A stretch of 64,000 bases of DNA from Coriobacteriaceae bacterium (GTDB taxonomy: Bacteria > Actinomycetota > Coriobacteriia > Coriobacteriales > Atopobiaceae). A model generated the notes under the pieces. It was not told the origin of the DNA. It did not search any database and saw nothing but the letters and a program-made list of their open reading frames with translations. The stretch spans positions 310,001 through 374,000 of the forward strand of contig SFGZ01000001.1 of NCBI GenBank assembly GCA_004557505.1, read 5' to 3'. Of this stretch, positions 7,452 through 17,346 are shown piece by piece; the stretch's first letter is position 1, and each line of letters starts with the position of its first letter. The position numbers were made by a program, and so were the translations under genes.

Positions 7452-8741
7452 CTACACCACCTGGAAGACAAAGAAGTCCAGGTAGTGGGTCTCGGGCGCG
7501 CCCCACAGGATGGGGTGGTCCGGTGCCTGCTGGCGCTCCTCGACCTGGCGCAGCTGCACGTTGGCGCCATGTGCGGCCTCGGCGATGGCGCGGGCGAGAA
7601 GGTCGCGCGTCATAAAGTGGCTGCAACTACATGTTGCGAGGTAGCCGCCGCGCGGCAAAAGGCGCATGGCCCACTCGTTGATCTCGCGGTAGCCGCGGCC
7701 GGCGCGCTCGACGGTCCCGCGGCTCTTGGTGAAGGCCGGCGGGTCCAGGACGATGAGGTCGAAGGGGCCTCCCTCCTTGCGCAGGCGCCCCTTGTCCGAG
7801 ACGAGCGCAGGAAGGTACCCAAGCACGTTTGCGCAGGTAAAATCCATCGTGCCGTCAAGGTCGTTGAGACGGGCGTTCTCGCGGGCCAGGTCGATGGCCG
7901 CTTGGCTCACGTCGACCTCGCGCACGAAGGCGGCGCCACCCGCGGCGGCATTGAGGCCGAACGGCCCCACGTGGCAGAAGCAGTCGAGCACGCGCCGGCC
8001 GCGCGCCAGCTCGCGCACAGCGCGCCGGTTGTACTTCTGATCGAGGAAGAAGCCGGTCTTCTGGCTGTTCTCCAGGTCGAGGTCGTAGGCTATGCCGTTC
8101 TCGCGTGCAATTACGCGCGCGCTATCCGGCGCGGGCCGACCGTCCTCGGCCCACCAACCCTTCTCCTGCGCAAGGCCCTCCTTGAGCCGGGAGGGGGCGT
8201 CGTTCCTCTCGTAGATGCCGCGGATGTCCTGGCCGTCTGCACGCAGCACGTCCAGCAGCAGAGGATAGAGCGCGGGGCGCAGGCGCTGCATGCCCACGGT
8301 TCCCACCTGCGAGACAAGCACGTCCTCGTAGCGGTCGACGACAAGTCCCGGGAAGCCGTCGGCCTCGGAGAAGAGCACGCGGCAGCAGTTGGTGTCCGGC
8401 TCGCAGCCCGGTAGCGCGCGCGAGCCCATGGTTGCCTTGCGGTAGTCCCACGCCCACTGGAGCTTACGGGCCCAGAACGCATCGTCAATGCGGTCGTTGG
8501 CGTTGCGGCTCACCACGCGCACGCGGATCTTGCTCCGCTCGGAGAGAAGCCCCGCACCCTGCCAGGTGCCGTTCTCCTCGACCACGTCCACCACGTCGCC
8601 GTTCTGCGCCGTGCGCCCGTCCGCTGGCGCCGGCTCCATGCGGACGACCTCTCCCTCGAAGACCCAAGGGTGCCCGCCGGCAAGGGATCGGGCCGCCTTT
8701 CTGGTGACGATGGCCTGTGGGTACGGGCGAGTCTGCTTCAT
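7452..8741 (-). CDS. Class I SAM-dependent 23S rRNA methyltransferase, RlmI type
   Basis: 429 residues. An N-terminal PUA RNA-binding domain (~8-85, 'KAARSLAGGHPWVFEGEV') is followed by a central RlmI-like region with 'SEADGFPGLVVDRYED' and 'GIYERND', then a Rossmann methyltransferase with 'QKTGFFLDQ' and 'VLDCFCHVGPFGLNAAAGG' (SAM site) and the catalytic 'LDPPAF' motif. RlmI methylates C1962 of 23S rRNA to m5C in E. coli. This homologue has an insertion before the catalytic domain ('GCEPDTNCCRV'). Start ATG with GGAGGGG upstream. It is monocistronic, between tadA (convergent) and the ABC operon (divergent). Confidence 0.85.
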   Translation of the reverse strand: MKQTRPYPQAIVTRKAARSLAGGHPWVFEGEVVRMEPAPADGRTAQNGDVVDVVEENGTWQGAGLLSERSKIRVRVVSRNANDRIDDAFWARKLQWAWDYRKATMGSRALPGCEPDTNCCRVLFSEADGFPGLVVDRYEDVLVSQVGTVGMQRLRPALYPLLLDVLRADGQDIRGIYERNDAPSRLKEGLAQEKGWWAEDGRPAPDSARVIARENGIAYDLDLENSQKTGFFLDQKYNRRAVRELARGRRVLDCFCHVGPFGLNAAAGGAAFVREVDVSQAAIDLARENARLNDLDGTMDFTCANVLGYLPALVSDKGRLRKEGGPFDLIVLDPPAFTKSRGTVERAGRGYREINEWAMRLLPRGGYLATCSCSHFMTRDLLARAIAEAAHGANVQLRQVEERQQAPDHPILWGAPETHYLDFFVFQVV

Positions 8742-8834
8742 GGTCCCCTCCGGACGCTCGATGACCCACCAACCTTATCGCAGCATGTGCCGACGCGGCA
8801 ACGGAGCGGCATGGGGCTGGCGGCGCAGCGTCGA

Positions 8835-8874
8835 GGTGACGCCGGCCGCGCGCCGAAGGTGCGCCGGAGTCACC
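8835..8874. other. Inverted repeat in the rRNA methyltransferase/ABC intergenic region
   Basis: GGTGAC-GCCGG and CCGG-AGTCACC arms (8835-8845 and 8865-8874) flank a GC-rich loop. A second dyad, TGAC (8928-8931) N7 GTCA (8939-8942), overlaps an AT-rich AATAAT that may be the -10 of the ABC operon. These are the only structures seen in the 260-base divergent gap; either could be an operator. No regulator gene is adjacent. Confidence 0.3.
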
Positions 8875-9001
8875 CCCCACATGACAGGAATCGGTTGCAA
8901 ATTCGGTATGCGGAGCTTACGGGTGCATGACGCGAGCGGTCAATAATCTTTGGCCAGCGGCATCTCGAGGGTGTCCCTAGGCAAAGAGACGGGGAGGATT
9001 C

Positions 9002-10081
9002 GTGTCGGCCATCGAGCTACATCACGTACGGAAGATCTATGACAATGACGTTGCGGTCATCGAGGATATGAACCTCGAGATATCGGACGGCAGCTTCACG
9101 GTGTTGGTCGGGCCATCCGGTTGCGGCAAGACGACCACGCTGCGCATGATAGCCGGCCTTGAGGACATCAGCGAGGGGGACCTCCTCATCGACGGCGTGC
9201 GCATGAACGACGTCGACCCAGGAGACCGCGGCGTCGCGATGGTTTTCCAGAACTATGCGCTGTACCCCACGATGACCGTGCGCGGCAACATCGAGTTCGG
9301 CCTCATCAACGCCAAGGTTCCCAAGGACGAGCGCGACCGCCGCATCGAGGAGTTCTCCCGCATCGTTGGCCTTAGCGACTATCTCGACCGAAGGCCCTCC
9401 CAGCTCTCCGGTGGCCAGCGCCAGCGCGTCGCGCTCGCCCGCGCCATGGTGAAGCACCCCAAGGTCTTCCTGATGGATGAGCCCCTCTCCAACCTCGATG
9501 CCAAGCTGCGAGCCCAGATGCGCACCGAGCTCATCGCCCTGCACCAGCGCCTGGGGACCACCTTCGTCTACGTGACGCACGACCAGACCGAGGCCATGAG
9601 CATGGCCACCAAGATAGTGCTGATGAACAACGGGCGGATTCAGCAGGCCGACGAGCCTCTGGCCATCTACGGAGATCCCGCGAACCGCTTCGTGGCGCAG
9701 TTCATCGGCGTTCCCACGATGAACGTGTTCGAGCGGGGGAGCCTCCCTGTGCTCGACCTTCCCGATCGGGCCGTCTGGGTGGGATTCCGGCCCTCCCGCG
9801 TGCTGTTCGCCGAGAGGGTCGTCGGCAGCAGCCCGAGCGGCGAGCGCGAGCTCACGGAGGCGCACACCCCCGAGCACGGCGACCTCATCTTCGACGCCGC
9901 CATCTCCATTCGCGAGATCATGGGCTCCGAGATAGTCTATCAGGCGAGGGCGGGCTTCGGCGACGTCTCGTTCAAGACCTTCAATCAGCCGCAGGTCGAG
10001 GTGGGCACAAGGGTTCGCCTGTGCGTCGACTTTGCCTCGCTGTACCTCTTTGACGCTGACGAGAGGAGGGTGGTCGCGTGA
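9002..10081 (+). CDS. ugpC: ABC transporter ATPase, MsmK/UgpC (CUT1) type
   Basis: 359 residues. Nucleotide-binding subunit of a carbohydrate-type importer. Walker A 'GPSGCGKTT' at ~38-46, Q-loop 'VFQNYALYP', signature 'LSGGQRQRVALARA', Walker B 'VFLMDEPLSNLD', H-loop 'VTHDQTEAMS', then a C-terminal TOBE/OB regulatory domain (~240-355) as in MalK, MsmK and UgpC. Start is GTG with GGGGAGG upstream. It overlaps the next permease by 4 bases (GTGA). ATPases of this family are sometimes shared among several sugar transporters; here it is the first gene of its own operon. The gene symbol reflects family only. Confidence 0.9.
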   Translation: MSAIELHHVRKIYDNDVAVIEDMNLEISDGSFTVLVGPSGCGKTTTLRMIAGLEDISEGDLLIDGVRMNDVDPGDRGVAMVFQNYALYPTMTVRGNIEFGLINAKVPKDERDRRIEEFSRIVGLSDYLDRRPSQLSGGQRQRVALARAMVKHPKVFLMDEPLSNLDAKLRAQMRTELIALHQRLGTTFVYVTHDQTEAMSMATKIVLMNNGRIQQADEPLAIYGDPANRFVAQFIGVPTMNVFERGSLPVLDLPDRAVWVGFRPSRVLFAERVVGSSPSGERELTEAHTPEHGDLIFDAAISIREIMGSEIVYQARAGFGDVSFKTFNQPQVEVGTRVRLCVDFASLYLFDADERRVVA

Positions 10082-10977
10082 GCGCGCGCGAGCTCACGGG
10101 CGGCCGGCGCGTCCTCGGGGCGGCGAAGCCCTACCTGATAGTGGCGCCGGCGATAGCCATCCTCCTCGTCTTCTGGGTCTACCCGATCTTCAACATGGGG
10201 TATCTCTCGCTGTTCAAGTGGGACCTCATCTCCCCCAAGATGAAGTTTGTGGGGCTTGACAACTTTGCCGCCATCCTTGCGGACGCGCAGTTCTGGCAGA
10301 CGGTCGCCAGCACCCTCATCTACACGCTCTTCGTGGTGGGCTTTGGCGTGGGGCTGGGCATGCTCGTTGCCGTGTACCTGTACGAGCGCACAAAGACCAA
10401 CGGCTTTTTGCAGGCAGTGGTCTTCTCGCCATACGTGGTGAGCCTCGCGTCCGTCGCGCTGCTGTGGCTGTGGATCATGAACAAGGACTTCGGGCTGCTC
10501 AACTCGCTTCTCGCGGCCGTCGGCCTGGGGCCTGTGGACTGGCTCGGCGACCCGCGCGTCGCGCTTGCCTCGCTGATCCTCATCTCGGTCTGGAAGAGCG
10601 TGGGGTATGACTCGCTCATCCTGGTGTCGGCGCTGCAGGCAATCCCGCGCCATCTCTACGAGGCCGCGCGCCTGGACAGCGCCGGGCGCTGGGCGACGTT
10701 CTCCAAGATCACGTTCCCGATGATTTCGCCCACGATGTTCTTTCTCGTGATAGTTGACGTCATCGCCTCGCTCAAGGTCTTCGAGACCATCCAGATCATG
10801 ACCTCCGGCGGCCCGCAGAACGCCACGAACACCCTGGTCTACTCGCTTTACGAGTATGGCTTCCAGTTCAACCGGGTGGGGACCGCCGCAGCCATCGGCG
10901 TCGTGCTCCTCGTGATGATCGCGGTCTTCTCGGTCGCGTATTTCAAGCTGCTCGCCCGTCGCGTACACTACAGATAG
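10078..10977 (+). CDS. ABC transporter permease, CUT1 MalF/UgpA type
   Basis: 299 residues, about six membrane spans, binding-protein-dependent permease domain with the cytoplasmic EAA loop 'EAARLDSAGRWATFSKITFP'. The N-terminal part 'KPYLIVAPAIAILLVFWVYPIFNMGYLSLFKW' is split over the first span and is typical of UgpA/MalF/LacF proteins. It overlaps the ATPase by 4 bases and lies 12 bases before the second permease. Forms the membrane channel with that permease. Confidence 0.9.
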   Translation: MSARELTGGRRVLGAAKPYLIVAPAIAILLVFWVYPIFNMGYLSLFKWDLISPKMKFVGLDNFAAILADAQFWQTVASTLIYTLFVVGFGVGLGMLVAVYLYERTKTNGFLQAVVFSPYVVSLASVALLWLWIMNKDFGLLNSLLAAVGLGPVDWLGDPRVALASLILISVWKSVGYDSLILVSALQAIPRHLYEAARLDSAGRWATFSKITFPMISPTMFFLVIVDVIASLKVFETIQIMTSGGPQNATNTLVYSLYEYGFQFNRVGTAAAIGVVLLVMIAVFSVAYFKLLARRVHYR

Positions 10978-10989
10978 GAGCTGCCGAAG

Positions 10990-11826
10990 ATGGCATCAGG
11001 AAAGACGGCGTTCACGCCGCGCAGAGTGGGTCGCTGGGTCGCGAACGCGCTCATCGTGCTTGTGTTCTTCTTCCCGTTCTTCTGGATGGCCTCCAGCTCG
11101 CTCAAGACCCTGGGCGAGACCATGCAGTTTCCGCCCTCGCTGCTGCCGGCGGAGCCGCAGTGGGACAACTACCAGGCGGTCATGGACAGTATCCCCTTCT
11201 GGCGCTACCTGCTGAACTCGCTGGTGGTGAGCCTGTCCGTGCTCGTCCTCCAGGCGCTCACCGTGGTACCGGCGGCCTACGCCTTCTCGCAGTACGACTT
11301 CAAGGGCAAGGGCATCCTCTTTGGCATCACGCTGGTCACGATGATGGTCCCCGCGCAGCTGGTTTTCCTGCCGCTGTTCGTGATGTTCGCGCGCTGGGGC
11401 ATGATCAACTCCTATGCGTCGCTCATCCTGCCGTTCGCCACCAGCGCATTCAACATCTTCATGCTGCGCCAGACCTTCAACCAGATGCCGCGCGAGCTTG
11501 TGGAGGCGGCTCGCCTCGACCACGCGAGCGAGCTCAAGATAATCTGGCATCTCTTCCTGCCCATGGCGAAGGCCACGCTTGTGACCTGCGCCCTCCTCAC
11601 CTTCATCTCCACCTGGAACGACTACTTCTGGCCGCTGGTGCTCACCACCAACGACACGGTGCGCACCCTGCCCGTGGGCGTCGCGAGCATGCGCGCCAGC
11701 GAGAACGGCATCAACTACCAGGTGCTCATGGCCGCCAACGTCCTGCTCACGCTGCCCATCCTGGTGGTCTATGGGTTTGCGAACAAGCACATCATCAAGG
11801 CCTTCTCCTATATCGGTGACAAGTAG
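10990..11826 (+). CDS. ABC transporter permease, CUT1 MalG/UgpE type
   Basis: 278 residues with about six spans. The EAA loop is 'EAARLDHASELKIIWHLFLP', and the 'FFPFFWMASSSLKT' first span and 'STWNDYFWPLVLT' segment are typical of MalG/UgpE partners. Ribosome-binding site GGAG just upstream. Third gene of the operon, followed after 67 bases by the solute-binding lipoprotein. Confidence 0.9.
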   Translation: MASGKTAFTPRRVGRWVANALIVLVFFFPFFWMASSSLKTLGETMQFPPSLLPAEPQWDNYQAVMDSIPFWRYLLNSLVVSLSVLVLQALTVVPAAYAFSQYDFKGKGILFGITLVTMMVPAQLVFLPLFVMFARWGMINSYASLILPFATSAFNIFMLRQTFNQMPRELVEAARLDHASELKIIWHLFLPMAKATLVTCALLTFISTWNDYFWPLVLTTNDTVRTLPVGVASMRASENGINYQVLMAANVLLTLPILVVYGFANKHIIKAFSYIGDK

Positions 11827-11893
11827 ACAACTTCCGTCGGACAGTACCCGCCGGGTCGCCAGGGGCGCCCGAGAAAACGAAAGGAATCCAGGT

Positions 11894-13219
11894 ATGTCAA
11901 ACGCTTCGCCAAACCTCTCCCGCCGACAGTTCCTAAGGGGCGCCGCCTCCGCAGGCGCGTGCGCCGCGGCCGCCGGCCTCGTGGGCTGCGGCCCCTCGGG
12001 CGCCTCGCGCTCCGGGGGCGACGATGGCACCATCGAGCTTACCTACTGGTACTGCTGGACCGACAAGATCAAGGAGAACAACGAGGAGCGCGTCAAGGAG
12101 TTCAACGACACCGTCGGCGCCGAGAAGGGCATCCACGTTACCGCTGAGTCGCAGGGTTCCTACGACGACCTCAACTCCAAGCTCAGGACCGCCTTCACGG
12201 CCAATGAGGAGCCCGACGTCTGCGTCATGGTCATTAACGGAACGCGGGCCTTCGCCGAGGGAGGCATGATCCAGCCGCTTGCCGACCTCGTCGCCGAGGA
12301 GGACCTAGATGATTTCTGGGACGGCCTGATGGAGAACTGCTACTCCGACAACGAGCTCTACGGCGTGCCGTACCTGCGCTCCACGCCCGTGCTCTACTAC
12401 AACAAGACCCTGTTCGACAAGGCGGGCGTGGCCTCCGGCAAGGCACCCGAGACCTGGGGCGACATGGTCGAGGCCTCCGATGCGCTGGCCAAGGTGGGCG
12501 TGGGCGGATACGGCTTCTACTCCTACATCTGGGCGTTCACGGCCTTCGCCTACTGCAACGGCGGCGCCCTGTTCGGCGACGATCTCTCCGCCAAGGAGGC
12601 GACCTTCAACGAGCAGCCCGCGCTCGACATGGTGCGCTGGTTCAAGGACGGCGTCGACAACCACAACTTCTCGTTCTGCGCGGGCTCCAATGGCTCTGAC
12701 ACGCTGAACACCTACGTCGCCAACCAGCAGGTGGGCATGTGGGTCACCTCCACGGCCGACCTCACCAACCACCTGTCCGTTGCTGAGCAGGGTGGCTACG
12801 AGATCAACGTGGGCTTCATCCCGCGCAACACCCAGAACAAGGTCCCCACCGGCGGCTGCAACCTGGTCATGACCTCGCGCGTGTCCGACGCCCGCCGCGA
12901 GGCCGCCGGCGAGTTCATCAACTTCATGACCTCGAAGGACTCCGCCATCAAGAACCACCTCAAGACCGGGTACCTGCTCACCCGCCAGTCTGCGGCGGAC
13001 GACTCGCGCATCAGCGAGGCCTATGCCGAGACCCCGCAGTACCAGGTGGCCTTCGACCAGCTCGAGTACGCTGTGGGCGACTATATGAACGCTGGGTACA
13101 CGCAGGCGTCCAAGGTCTACACCGACGCCATCGACCAGATCATGGGCGGAAGCCCCGATGACATCAAGCCTCGCCTGGATGACGCCAAGCAGCAGGCAGA
13201 CCCCATCCTCTCCGAGTAG
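11894..13219 (+). CDS. Extracellular solute-binding lipoprotein (family 1), Tat-type signal
   Basis: 441 residues. The N-terminus carries a twin-arginine motif (S-R10-R11-Q-F-L) followed by a hydrophobic Ala-rich stretch and the lipobox L-V-G-C32, so it is predicted to be exported and lipidated at Cys32. The body is a family-1 periplasmic-binding fold ('TYWYCWTDKIKENNEERVKEFN', 'GVPYLRSTPVLYYNKTLFDKAG', 'MTSKDSAIKNHLKTGYLLTR'), close in pattern to glycerol-3-phosphate or oligosaccharide binders. The ATG at 11894 follows GAAAGGAATCCAGG; the open frame extends upstream into the permease but without a signal peptide. The ligand cannot be set from sequence alone; the phosphodiesterase downstream hints at a phosphodiester or a phosphorylated glycan. 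Confidence 0.9.
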   Translation: MSNASPNLSRRQFLRGAASAGACAAAAGLVGCGPSGASRSGGDDGTIELTYWYCWTDKIKENNEERVKEFNDTVGAEKGIHVTAESQGSYDDLNSKLRTAFTANEEPDVCVMVINGTRAFAEGGMIQPLADLVAEEDLDDFWDGLMENCYSDNELYGVPYLRSTPVLYYNKTLFDKAGVASGKAPETWGDMVEASDALAKVGVGGYGFYSYIWAFTAFAYCNGGALFGDDLSAKEATFNEQPALDMVRWFKDGVDNHNFSFCAGSNGSDTLNTYVANQQVGMWVTSTADLTNHLSVAEQGGYEINVGFIPRNTQNKVPTGGCNLVMTSRVSDARREAAGEFINFMTSKDSAIKNHLKTGYLLTRQSAADDSRISEAYAETPQYQVAFDQLEYAVGDYMNAGYTQASKVYTDAIDQIMGGSPDDIKPRLDDAKQQADPILSE

Positions 13220-13344
13220 GGCCGCCCCCTGGGCCCCTCCCCATCCCTCCCCGGTGCGGCCCTCCCTTCGCCTCCCCCGGCGTCTTCCCCGGAGGGGCCC
13301 TCTGGCTGCCACGTTGCCGCGCCGCGCGGCCGATAGGAGCGACA

Positions 13345-14682
13345 ATGCACAGGCTCTTTGTCATGAGTGTGGACTCGCTGTTCACCGACGACCTCCCCGA
13401 GCTGCGTCATCTCCCGGCGTTCTCGGAGGTGCTCGGGCGCGCGGCCGTCTTCGAGGACGTCGAGTGCGTCTACCCCACGCTCACCTACGTGTGCCACGCC
13501 TCGGTCATGAGCGGCTGCTGGCCGGATCGCCATGGCGTGCCGCACAATCAGGTGCTCGATCCGCCCACGGGCGACCGCGACTGGTACTGGGGCTACTCCG
13601 CCATGCGCGTGCCCACGGTGTTCGACTGGGCCAAGCGCGCGGGTCTCTCCACGGCGGCGGTGGGCTGGCCCGTGACGGCGGGCGCGGAGCCCATAGACAG
13701 CTGTGTGCCCGAGGTCTGGGAGGCCGATCCCGAGGTGGTCTGCTCGGGAGAGCGTCTGTCCGCCTCGCTCGACGAGATCTACGGAGGGGCCTGCACGGGG
13801 GGAGGGTACGCGCTCTACGAGGCGCACAAGGGGATGCTGAGGAATAACGCGACCCCCTGGCTCGACGAGTTCGACATCGCCTGCGTGGAGGACCTCATCA
13901 TGCACGAGAGGCCCGACGTGCTCTTTACGCACCAGGCGCAGCTCGACCACGCACGCCATGAGTCTGGCGTCCTTGCGCCCGAGGCCTTCGAGGCCATCAG
14001 GATGCACGACGCGCTTCTCGGCCGCTGCATCCGCGCCATGAAGGAGGCCGGCACCTACGACGACACCGTGATCGTGGTCCTGGGCGACCACGGGCACCTC
14101 CGCGTGGACTACAGGCTGAGCCCCAACGTCCTCCTCGCCCGCGCGGGCCTGATAGACGTGGACAAGAGGGGCGTGCCCACGGGTTGGCGTGCCTACGTGC
14201 AGAGCTGCGGCGTCTCCGGCCAGCTCTTCGCGCGTGACGAGAGCGCCCTCGCCGCCGCGCGTGAGGCGCTGAGACCGCTGGTCATAGACGGGCTTGTCGC
14301 CGACGTCTTCGAGAAAGGCGAGCTGCGAGAGCGCTTCCACCTGGACGGCGACTTCTCGCTGATGGTCGAGGCCGCGCCCAACTACGGGATAGGCGGGGAG
14401 TGCGTGGGAGACCTGGTCACGCCGGCGGGGAGCGAGGACTACCGCTATGCCGTCTCGACCCATGGCCACCTGCCGTTCCGCGGGCCCAAGCCGCCATTCG
14501 TGGTGGCCGGCCCGGGCGTGGTTCCCGGGCGCTTCGCCGGGGCCAGGCTCGTGGACGAGGCGCCGACGATGATGGCGCTCGCAGGCATCCCCTTCGACGC
14601 CGCCGCCTTGGACGGCGAGGATCTTCTCGCCGAGGGCTCGCGTGCCGTGCGAGTGCCAACGTCCGAGTTCGCACGCGGATAG
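13345..14682 (+). CDS. Type I phosphodiesterase/nucleotide pyrophosphatase family protein
   Basis: 445 residues, alkaline-phosphatase superfamily. Two-metal phosphohydrolase: Asp10 in 'MSVDSL', a Thr nucleophile (Thr47) in 'YPTLTYVCHASVMSGCWPDRHGV', the ligand patterns 'QLDHARHESG', 'GDHGH' and 'STHGHLPF'. It has no signal peptide, so it should act in the cytoplasm, after uptake. It follows the ABC operon in the same orientation (125-base gap), suggesting that the transporter imports a phosphodiester cleaved by this enzyme. ATG preceded by AGGAG. Substrate unknown; members hydrolyse nucleotide, glycerophospho or phosphonate esters. Confidence 0.85.
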   Translation: MHRLFVMSVDSLFTDDLPELRHLPAFSEVLGRAAVFEDVECVYPTLTYVCHASVMSGCWPDRHGVPHNQVLDPPTGDRDWYWGYSAMRVPTVFDWAKRAGLSTAAVGWPVTAGAEPIDSCVPEVWEADPEVVCSGERLSASLDEIYGGACTGGGYALYEAHKGMLRNNATPWLDEFDIACVEDLIMHERPDVLFTHQAQLDHARHESGVLAPEAFEAIRMHDALLGRCIRAMKEAGTYDDTVIVVLGDHGHLRVDYRLSPNVLLARAGLIDVDKRGVPTGWRAYVQSCGVSGQLFARDESALAAAREALRPLVIDGLVADVFEKGELRERFHLDGDFSLMVEAAPNYGIGGECVGDLVTPAGSEDYRYAVSTHGHLPFRGPKPPFVVAGPGVVPGRFAGARLVDEAPTMMALAGIPFDAAALDGEDLLAEGSRAVRVPTSEFARG

Positions 14683-14693
14683 GCCGTGGGATT

Positions 14694-14739
14694 CGGGGTG
14701 TCGGCGCCTGCTTGCGGGAGTGCGGGCGCCGACACCCCG
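14694..14739. terminator. Bidirectional terminator between convergent genes
   Basis: A perfect stem, GGGGTGTCGGCGCC (14695-14708) with GGCGCCGACACCCC (14725-14738), extended by one C-G pair, has a 16-base loop. It sits in the 63-base gap between the phosphodiesterase (plus) and the helicase (minus). Confidence 0.6.
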
Positions 14740-14745
14740 CGGCCC

Positions 14746-16014
<1,269 letters not shown>

Positions 16015-16081
16015 GCTGCACAGTATGGGGCATGTACATGCGCTTTTCCACCGTCGCGACAATATCGCCGCATGAAGACGT

Positions 16082-16110
16082 GGGACAGCCCCTCCGCTCT
16101 CCTCTATACT
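16082..16110 (+). promoter_or_regulatory. Sigma70-type promoter of the metA leader transcript
   Basis: -35 box GGGACA (16082-16087, 4 of 6 to TTGACA) and -10 box TATACT (16105-16110, 5 of 6 to TATAAT) are separated by exactly 17 bases. Transcription would begin near 16117, giving a leader of about 170 bases before the metA ATG. Confidence 0.55.
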
Positions 16111-16157
16111 GTCATGGCATGCGTGCCGGTTGGGGTGCGCGGCGAGGAGGACCTTGC

Positions 16158-16217
16158 ATGAGCTGGAACAGGGCAAACATGGCTCTACTCACGGCGCGAA
16201 TGCGTCGGATGCGCTAG
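16158..16217 (+). CDS. Met-rich 19-residue leader peptide upstream of metA
   Basis: ATG at 16158 with a near-perfect ribosome-binding site AGGAGG (16145-16150), stop TAG at 16215. The peptide is MSWNRANMALLTARMRRMR, with Met at positions 1, 8, 15 and 18. It lies inside the 5' leader of a methionine-biosynthesis gene. GGCGCG (16193-16198), within its coding sequence, can pair with either of two CGCGCC copies (16219-16224 and 16226-16231), giving mutually exclusive hairpins. These are the ingredients of ribosome-stalling attenuation by methionine supply. The attenuation role is inference; the ORF and its ribosome-binding site are seen. Confidence 0.5.
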   Translation: MSWNRANMALLTARMRRMR

Positions 16218-16287
16218 CCGCGCCCCGCGCCACCCGTCGCTGACGCCCCCCATCTCGTCCCGTCACGCACCTGCCAAGGAGACGCAC

Positions 16288-17253
16288 ATGCCCATTAACA
16301 TCCCAGATGGCCTGCCTGCCAAGAAGATCCTGCACGAGGAGCGCATCTTCGCCCTCGAGGAAGAGGTCGCCGAACGCCAGGAGATCCGGCCGCTCCGCGT
16401 GGCGATCCTCAACCTCATGCCCACCAAGATCGAGACCGAGACCCAGATCCTGCGCCTCATCTCCAAGTCTCCGCTCCAGGTGAGCTGCGACTTCATGTGC
16501 GTCTCCACGCACGAGTCCACGCACGTCTCGCAGGACCACCTCGTGAAGTTCTACGACACCTTCGACTCGTTCGCCGACAAGAACTACGACGGCCTCATCG
16601 TCACCGGGGCACCGGTTGAGCAGATGGACTTCGAGGACGTCGACTACTGGGATGAGCTCTGCGGGATCATCGACTGGTCGCAGGAGCACGTGATCTCCAC
16701 CATGTATCTGTGCTGGGGCGCCCTGGCCGGGCTCTGGCACCTGTACCGCATCCCCAAGAAGCAACTGGGCGCCAAGCTCTTCGGCGTCTTCCCGCAGCGG
16801 CTGTGCGACGAGTACAACTTCCTCACGAACGGCTTCGACGAGGTTCACTACATGCCGCACTCGCGCCATGCCGCCATCGACACCAACGAGCTTGCCCGCC
16901 ATCCCGAGCTGCACGTGCTCTCGGACGGCTTCACCAGTGGCCCGGCCATCATCGCCACCGCCGATTTCCACGAGGTCTACGTGACGGGGCACTTCGAGTA
17001 CGGCCGCGACACGCTCTCCGACGAGTTCTGGCGCGACTTCCACAGGGGCCTGCCCATCCGCCTGCCTGAGAACTACTTCCCGGACGATAACCCCGAGAAC
17101 CAGCCCATCTTCACGTGGCGCGCGCACGCGAACCTGCTCTATCGCAACTGGCTCAACTGGGTCTACCAGATGACCCCCTATGATCTCGACCTCATCCCCC
17201 AGACCATCCGCCAGCTCCACGCCGACGCTGACGGCATGGTCGACAAGTTCTGA
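16288..17253 (+). CDS. metA: Homoserine O-acetyltransferase (MetA family)
   Basis: 321 residues. MetA-type homoserine acyltransferase, first committed step from homoserine to methionine, cytoplasmic. Catalytic Cys142 in 'STMYLCWGALAGLWH' and the His/Glu of 'VTGHFEYGRD' are present. Acyl specificity in this family follows residue 111: Glu in acetyl-CoA enzymes, Gly in the E. coli succinyl enzyme. Here the strand reads 'TGAPV-E111-QMDFEDVDYW', so acetyl-CoA is predicted. ATG with AAGGAG 8 bases upstream. Downstream of the Met-rich leader ORF; no S-adenosylmethionine riboswitch was recognised. The next gene is not an obvious methionine gene. Confidence 0.93.
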   Translation: MPINIPDGLPAKKILHEERIFALEEEVAERQEIRPLRVAILNLMPTKIETETQILRLISKSPLQVSCDFMCVSTHESTHVSQDHLVKFYDTFDSFADKNYDGLIVTGAPVEQMDFEDVDYWDELCGIIDWSQEHVISTMYLCWGALAGLWHLYRIPKKQLGAKLFGVFPQRLCDEYNFLTNGFDEVHYMPHSRHAAIDTNELARHPELHVLSDGFTSGPAIIATADFHEVYVTGHFEYGRDTLSDEFWRDFHRGLPIRLPENYFPDDNPENQPIFTWRAHANLLYRNWLNWVYQMTPYDLDLIPQTIRQLHADADGMVDKF

Positions 17254-17346
17254 TGTCGGGGGAGTGGGCGAGGCCTCGGATCGGGCCTGCCGGCGCCTAT
17301 GCTATGCTGAGCCAGCGGGGGCGCCGGCTGAACAGGGGGAAGCCAG

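Noticed and set aside
16020..16287. SAM riboswitch or T-box in front of metA
   Set aside because: No recognisable SAM-I core or T-box sequence; the leader instead contains a short Met-rich ORF.
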